Shown here: positions 7,601 to 9,643 of the stretch, one piece after another
Layout: each line of letters opens with the position of its first letter
Numbering within the stretch: the first letter of the stretch is position 1
Source of the DNA: GCA-003244245 sp050699655
GTDB lineage: Bacteria; Actinomycetota; Actinomycetes; Mycobacteriales; Pseudonocardiaceae
Assembly: GCA_050699655.1 (NCBI GenBank)
Contig: JBOHFJ010000188.1
Span: 1 to 9,643 of the forward strand
Length of the DNA stretch: 9,643 bases
Direction: 5' to 3'
Made by a program: the position numbers and the translations under genes
The notes under the pieces: model-generated
Told to the model about the DNA's origin: nothing
Database searches by the model: none
The model's input: only the letters and a program-made list of their open reading frames with translations

Positions 7601-8232
7601 ATCTCGGCCTGCTTGCCCAGCGGCTTGAGCTGGCGGCGCAGCTCGGCGGTGAGGTCGGACAGCCGGGTCAGGTTGGCCGCCATCGCCTCCAGCTTGCGCA
7701 GCGCTTTCTCTTTGCGCTTGCGGTGTTTCAGGACGCCCGCGGCTTCCTCGATGAACGCGCGGCGCTCCTCGGGCTTGGACTGCAGGATCGAGTCGAGCTT
7801 GCCTTGCCCGACGATGACGTGCATCTCCCGGCCGATCCCGGAGTCGCTCAGCAGTTCCTGGACGTCCAGCAACCGGCACGCGCTGCCGTTGATCTCGTAC
7901 TCGCTGGCCCCGTCCCGGAACATCCGCCGTGTGACGGACACCTCGGTGTAATCGATGGGCAGCGCACCGTCAGTGTTGTCGATGGTCAGCGTGACCTCGG
8001 CGCGGCCCAACGGGGGGCGGCCGGCGGCACCGGCGAAGATGACGTCCTCCATCTTGCCTCCGCGCAGCACCTTGGCGCCCTGCTCTCCCATCACCCAGGA
8101 CAGCGCGTCCACCACGTTGGATTTGCCCGAACCGTTGGGACCCACGACGCAGGTGATGCCGGGCTCGAAGCGCAGCGTGGTTGCCGAGGCGAAGGACTTG
8201 AAGCCCTTCAGCGTCAGGCTCTTCAAGTGCAC
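4648..8232 (-). CDS. smc: Chromosome segregation protein SMC
   Basis: SMC is a dimeric ATPase that, with ScpA and ScpB, forms the bacterial condensin and folds newly replicated DNA away from the origin. The 1194-residue product has the full architecture. The N-terminal head has Walker A GPNGSGKSN (31-39, Lys37) and a Q-loop at VGQGKL (141-146). A first Ala/Glu/Arg-rich coiled coil spans about 165-500. The hinge, about 505-655, begins GLPGVLGTVAALL and ends near the glycine patch GGSGGG (647-652). A second coiled coil spans about 655-1000. The C-terminal head has signature LSGGEKS (1098-1104), Walker B FYVLDEVEAALDE (1122-1134, Asp1126/Glu1127) and an H-loop at ITHQK (His1158). The start is GTG at 8230-8232; the protein start HLKSLTLKGFKSF is standard for actinobacteria. 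The best ribosome binding site, AAGGAGGG at 8244-8251, is 11 bases away, slightly far. acyP lies upstream on the same strand. ftsY, the usual downstream neighbour, is absent. Confidence 0.98.
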   Translation of the reverse strand: MHLKSLTLKGFKSFASATTLRFEPGITCVVGPNGSGKSNVVDALSWVMGEQGAKVLRGGKMEDVIFAGAAGRPPLGRAEVTLTIDNTDGALPIDYTEVSVTRRMFRDGASEYEINGSACRLLDVQELLSDSGIGREMHVIVGQGKLDSILQSKPEERRAFIEEAAGVLKHRKRKEKALRKLEAMAANLTRLSDLTAELRRQLKPLGKQAEIARRAQAVQADLRDARLRLHADDLVALRAEFARDEADEAAAKARRTEVDSALDAAHAEQADLEEQLDATAPRLAAAQDTWYQLSALAERLRGTVQLATQRVRHLSAPTERHSPGRDPDELEREAQAAQATEAELCAVVEQASAVLSDALDRRVELERAVTDAERAHLAVIRAAADRREGLARLAGQVEALRSTSGATEEETERCSSALEQATERARAAQREFDELTHKLTALHAGEAELDERHEAALAAHAIAAQRGAELVAAHRDAERQRASWRARVEALSIGLARKDGSEPLLAAGLPGVLGTVAALLTVDPGAQAAVAAALGGAADALVVTDVDVAATALSLLRARDAGRAGLLVGGAPATVDRSSWPELPAGARWAVDLLQAPEALRPAVGRLLERTAVVQDLDAARALVTAAPTLRTVTVDGELLGADWAHGGSGGGLSVIEVQAAVDDAQSRLAESETRMRRLAAQLDGASAEETDRAEDIDNTLAALHESDAQLAAVAEQLARLGQAARSASGEADRLHGQRVAIQTRRAGALSSLAELEERLRLAEDESVDTEPDTAERDEALAALSTARGQEVEARLALRTAEERARALAGRADGLRRIAQTERVARQRAAVAAAARQRGAEVAAQVQRAGEFAGSRIEVSLRRAAAERDEVVAERVGRERDLARVRDRVRQLAGELDKLTDAVHRDELARAAQRLRIEQLETKIAEDFGIGLDDLIAEYGPAVPVPPAAIEVAEHEVALERGERVTEPQPAPYDRAVQTRRAQRAERDLTLLGKVNPLALEEFAALAERDKFLSTQLEDLKATRRDLLTVIAEVDEKILQVFTEAFHDVAREFETVFATLFPGGEGKLLLTEPDDMLTTGIEVEARPPGKKVKRLSLLSGGEKSLTAVAMLVAIFRARPSPFYVLDEVEAALDETNLNRLIALFELLRDRSQLIVITHQKATMEVADALYGVSMRGDGITTVISQRLRGAPDSA

Positions 8233-8392
8233 GGCCCGCCGGACCCTCCTTGCTGCTCGCTACCACATGTCCGCGTAGGGTACCCATGCCGCCACACTGA
8301 GGCAGTGCAAGCTAGGGTGAGTTCCCCCAGCGTGTACTGGGGCCATTTCTGGGACTCTTGCGTGTCCATTTCAGTGTCCATTCTTGGGGCGC
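8233..8392 (-). promoter_or_regulatory. smc leader region with direct repeats and a hairpin
   Basis: The 160 bp between acyP and smc is long for an operon gap and less G/C-rich than the genes, so smc may have its own promoter here. It contains a 9-bp direct repeat GTGTCCATT (8362-8370 and 8374-8382, 12 bp apart), a further CCATT at 8343-8347, an inverted repeat CCCCAG/CTGGGG (8325-8330 and 8337-8342, 6-nt loop), the palindrome GGGTACCC around 8278-8285 and the smc ribosome binding site AAGGAGGG (8244-8251). I cannot name a convincing -35/-10 pair. Confidence 0.35.
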
Positions 8393-8668
8393 TCAGCGCT
8401 CGACAAAGCCCGTGACACCGCCCCTGGCGTGGGTGAACCGCTCGGTGACCTGTGCCACTTGCCCAGGAGTGGACCCGGAGCGCAGCGCGGCGAGCAACCG
8501 CTCGCAAGCCTCTCGCGGGCCCTGCGCGACCACTTCGACCCGCCCGTCGGGCAGATTGGCCGCATGGCCGGTCAGCCCCAGCGCAAGTGCCTGGCAGCGG
8601 GTCCACCAGCGAAACCCCACGCCTTGCACGCGACCATGTACCCAGGCCGTCATCCGAACCTGTGTCAT
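8393..8668 (-). CDS. acyP: Acylphosphatase
   Basis: Acylphosphatase is a small cytosolic enzyme that hydrolyses the carboxyl-phosphate bond of acyl phosphates. The 91-residue product is the usual size for a complete single-domain enzyme. It shows the substrate-binding loop HGRVQGVGFR (11-20) with the essential Arg20, and AANLPDGRVEV (36-46) with the catalytic Asn38. The glycine residues typical of the first loop are present. The usual Tyr-Val-Arg before that Asn is replaced by His-Ala-Ala, a variation that should not affect catalysis. The ATG at 8666-8668 has AGGA (8676-8679) seven bases upstream. The frame stays open far upstream to the window edge, but that extension is low-complexity Pro/Ser/Arg shadow sequence. 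In mycobacteria and many relatives acyP lies between mutM (fpg) and smc; here smc follows but mutM and rnc are not seen upstream. Confidence 0.93.
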   Translation of the reverse strand: MTQVRMTAWVHGRVQGVGFRWWTRCQALALGLTGHAANLPDGRVEVVAQGPREACERLLAALRSGSTPGQVAQVTERFTHARGGVTGFVER

Positions 8669-8734
8669 GCCCTCATCCTGGCGCGTTCCGCAGGTAGGCG
8701 CATCATCACTGCGGGTTTTGTCGGTGGTGGGTTG

Positions 8735-8740
8735 TAGCGT
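8735..8740 (+). promoter_or_regulatory. Candidate -10 box for leaderless transcription
   Basis: TAGCGT matches the actinobacterial TANNNT -10 pattern and sits 7 bases before the GTG at 8748. That spacing would start the transcript on or next to the start codon, as in leaderless mRNAs. No ribosome binding site or convincing -35 box is present. Confidence 0.3.
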
Positions 8741-8747
8741 GCGGTTT

Positions 8748-8864
8748 GTGATGGTTCGACAGGTGCTTGGGGAGTTCGCCGCCGATGAGATCCGCGCGGC
8801 GCTGGTGCTGACCCGCCGGCCCGCGCACGCCCAGTTCGGCCGGATAGACCCCGCAGTCGACTGA
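8748..8864 (+). pseudogene. Probable remnant of a DUF222/HNH endonuclease gene
   Basis: A 38-residue frame starts with in-frame GTG and ATG (8748, 8751) and ends in TGA at 8862-8864. EFAADEIRAALVLTRR followed by FGRIDPA resembles the start of the DUF222 domain of actinobacterial 13E12-repeat/HNH proteins. There, a helix of the form EIxAALxxTRRAA is followed about 30 residues later by an AGRID segment. Here the two lie only about 6 residues apart, so I infer an in-frame internal deletion, followed by loss of everything downstream including the HNH nuclease. It diverges from acyP. The resemblance is from memory and short, so the family call is tentative. Alternatively it is a chance ORF. Confidence 0.35.
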
Positions 8865-8884
8865 CACTCGATGCCGGGACAGGA

Positions 8885-8909
8885 CACCCTTGGCCGTGCC
8901 AAGTGGGTG
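8885..8909 (-). terminator. Hairpin after the right-edge gene pair
   Basis: CTTGGC (8889-8894) and GCCAAG (8898-8903) form a 6-bp stem with a 3-nt loop. The stem can be lengthened by pairing CACC with GGGTG across small bulges. It begins about 7 bases past the stop of the minus-strand gene ending at 8916 and has no T-run. It probably stops transcription of that gene pair before acyP. Confidence 0.45.
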
Positions 8910-8915
8910 GACACG

Positions 8916-9392
8916 TCACCTTCCGGCGCGTGGGGCGGGGATGGTGGTGGACCGGTCGGGCTGGCGGGTCTGGTGGTTGCCCGCTCGCGCCGGGGGTGAG
9001 CGGGCATGCCTGCGGTCGCCGTCTGTCGTTCGGCGGTGTCGGCCGCGCTCGGCGGGGTGCTCCAGTAGCTCGACGCCGATCTGGGACCACACGAGGCAGG
9101 GGAAGTGGAGGTACTGGGGGGCGGGGATGAGGTGGTAGCGCCAGACGACGCGGTGGCCCCAGTTGTGGCGCCGGCAGCCGTGGCAGCGGCCCGAGCGGGT
9201 AGTCGGCTGGTGGTCGAGCAGGATCGAGCGCAGGGCGTCGATCGGCCCCGTGGGGCACCCGAACTGTTCCAGCTCGGCGAGCCGTTCCCACACCGAGTGG
9301 ACGAAGTTGCGCTCGACGGGAGGACGCCCTTGCAGCCATTCCACGGTCCGGGCCGGTAGGGCGGACTCAGGCCGCGGCGGGCGAGTCGGCAT
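8916..9392 (-). CDS. Hypothetical protein with CxxC zinc-finger-like core
   Basis: I do not recognise this 158-residue protein. Residues about 25-112 look like a folded domain: ERNFVHSVWERLAELEQFG, then an amphipathic segment PIDALRSILLDHQP, then RSGRCHGCRRHNWGH with a Cys pair at 70 and 73, and FPCLVW with a third Cys at 99. This resembles small actinobacterial zinc-ribbon proteins of unknown role in which a CxxC is followed by a WPCP-type segment. Only Cys99 and nearby His remain to complete a metal site. The last 45 residues are Arg/Pro-rich and probably disordered. The ATG at 9390-9392 overlaps the upstream gene by 26 bases, suggesting translational coupling, but it has no ribosome binding site. 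A GTG at codon 17 (VEWLQG) is an alternative start. It is likely co-transcribed with the 66-residue gene upstream. Confidence 0.55.
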   Translation of the reverse strand: MPTRPPRPESALPARTVEWLQGRPPVERNFVHSVWERLAELEQFGCPTGPIDALRSILLDHQPTTRSGRCHGCRRHNWGHRVVWRYHLIPAPQYLHFPCLVWSQIGVELLEHPAERGRHRRTTDGDRRHARSPPARAGNHQTRQPDRSTTIPAPRAGR

Positions 9393-9567
9393 GGTGCGCA
9401 GGACGCAAGTGGGGGTTGACCAGGCTGATCACCCAGTTCAGGCCGCACGTCGTGGATGACCAGGTGTGGATCGTCGGTGCGGTGCCGGTGGTCCGCGGCG
9501 CACTGGTAGTGGCCCCGCATCCTGGGCACGACTCGGGGTCGTCGTGACAGGAGTCGTGGGCGGGCAT
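9367..9567 (-). CDS. Small zinc-ribbon-like hypothetical protein
   Basis: This 66-residue product is unrecognised by name. The ATG at 9565-9567 has GAGGGG (9577-9582) nine bases upstream, which makes it a better start than the in-frame GTG at 9612. Residues 14-18 are CPGCG, followed by TIHTWSSTTCGLNWVISLVNP (split 32-45 and 46-52). Half of a two-knuckle zinc ribbon is clear: Cys14/Cys17 and Cys41. The expected partner of Cys41, three residues earlier, is Ser38, one base change (TCC for TGC) from Cys. His or Cys7 might substitute. Similar short proteins, as I recall them, occur in Pseudonocardiales with the WCxxCGxxW form. The stop overlaps the start of the next minus-strand gene by 26 bases, so the two likely form a pair. 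Function unknown; a nucleic-acid or regulatory role is a guess. Confidence 0.6.
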   Translation of the reverse strand: MPAHDSCHDDPESCPGCGATTSAPRTTGTAPTIHTWSSTTCGLNWVISLVNPHLRPAHHADSPAAA

Positions 9568-9643
9568 CGTGTGGGTCCCCTCGGGTTGGTGTGGGTGGGC
9601 CGGTTCGGCCACCGGGAGCGGGCACGGGGGGACAGCGCTCCAC
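9568..9643 (-). other. Right-edge upstream region, undetermined
   Basis: All three minus-strand frames stay open from the window edge to the ATG at 9567, so this could be the 3' end of another gene or a leader. The GAGGGG ribosome binding site of the downstream gene is at 9577-9582. Nothing else can be assigned. Confidence 0.3.

Noticed and set aside
8223..8381. A 52-residue minus-strand ORF starting with two MDT repeats and overlapping the smc start by 10 bases
   Set aside because: It has no ribosome binding site, third positions are not G/C-biased, and there is no domain-like content. The repeated start is explained by the 9-bp direct repeat. Translational coupling with smc is conceivable but unsupported.
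5336..8415. Very long plus-strand open frames (674 and 706 residues) opposite smc
   Set aside because: They are antisense to a gene with all SMC motifs, have Ser/Arg/Ala- or Gly/Gln/Arg-rich low-complexity content, and arise from high G/C codon bias removing stops.
8890..9359. Plus-strand frames opposite the zinc-ribbon-like genes
   Set aside because: They are Gly/Arg/Trp-rich shadows with no start signals; the minus strand has the ribosome binding site and structured Cys motifs.
8669..9643. N-terminal extension of the acylphosphatase frame to the window edge
   Set aside because: It is Pro/Ser/Thr/Arg-rich, passes through two other credible genes in a different frame, and the ATG at 8668 with AGGA gives the exact family length.

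Overview
The window comes from a high-GC actinomycete. The main genes have strong G/C bias at third codon positions, use GTG starts, and include a long bacterial-type PEP carboxylase and an actinobacterial-style SMC ATPase with an acylphosphatase gene upstream. A methyltransferase-like remnant, a probable DUF222 remnant and small zinc-ribbon-like genes hint at Pseudonocardiales or relatives, but I cannot fix the genus.

Layout. Bases 5-581 (minus) hold a frameshifted remnant resembling the C-terminal part of an actinobacterial protein-L-isoaspartate O-methyltransferase-like protein. Bases 594-851 are poorly explained; the only protein-like reading is a short plus-strand ORF. Bases 830-1261 (minus) encode a Nudix hydrolase whose Nudix box has lost its first half through an in-frame deletion. 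Bases 1327-4137 (minus) encode a complete phosphoenolpyruvate carboxylase (ppc). A 183-bp divergent intergenic region with small repeats and a palindrome separates ppc from a 92-residue secreted His/Asp/Trp-rich protein (4321-4599, plus). A perfect 15-bp hairpin (4609-4644) lies between that gene and the convergent smc gene (4648-8232, minus). The acylphosphatase gene (8393-8668, minus) is upstream of smc. Bases 8748-8864 (plus) look like a collapsed, leaderless DUF222/HNH-endonuclease gene. The right edge carries two overlapping minus-strand genes for small Cys-containing proteins (8916-9392 and 9367-9567), with a hairpin after them.

How the genes relate. smc (chromosome condensation and segregation) with acyP, and ppc (anaplerotic oxaloacetate supply), are housekeeping genes. 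They are flanked on both sides by degenerate or lineage-specific genes: methyltransferase remnant and damaged Nudix on the left, DUF222 remnant and zinc-ribbon pair on the right. The picture is a core block with eroding edges. I see no CRISPR array, tRNA, rRNA, insertion sequence or recognisable defence system. The least explained items are the secreted His/Asp/Trp-rich protein and the zinc-ribbon pair.
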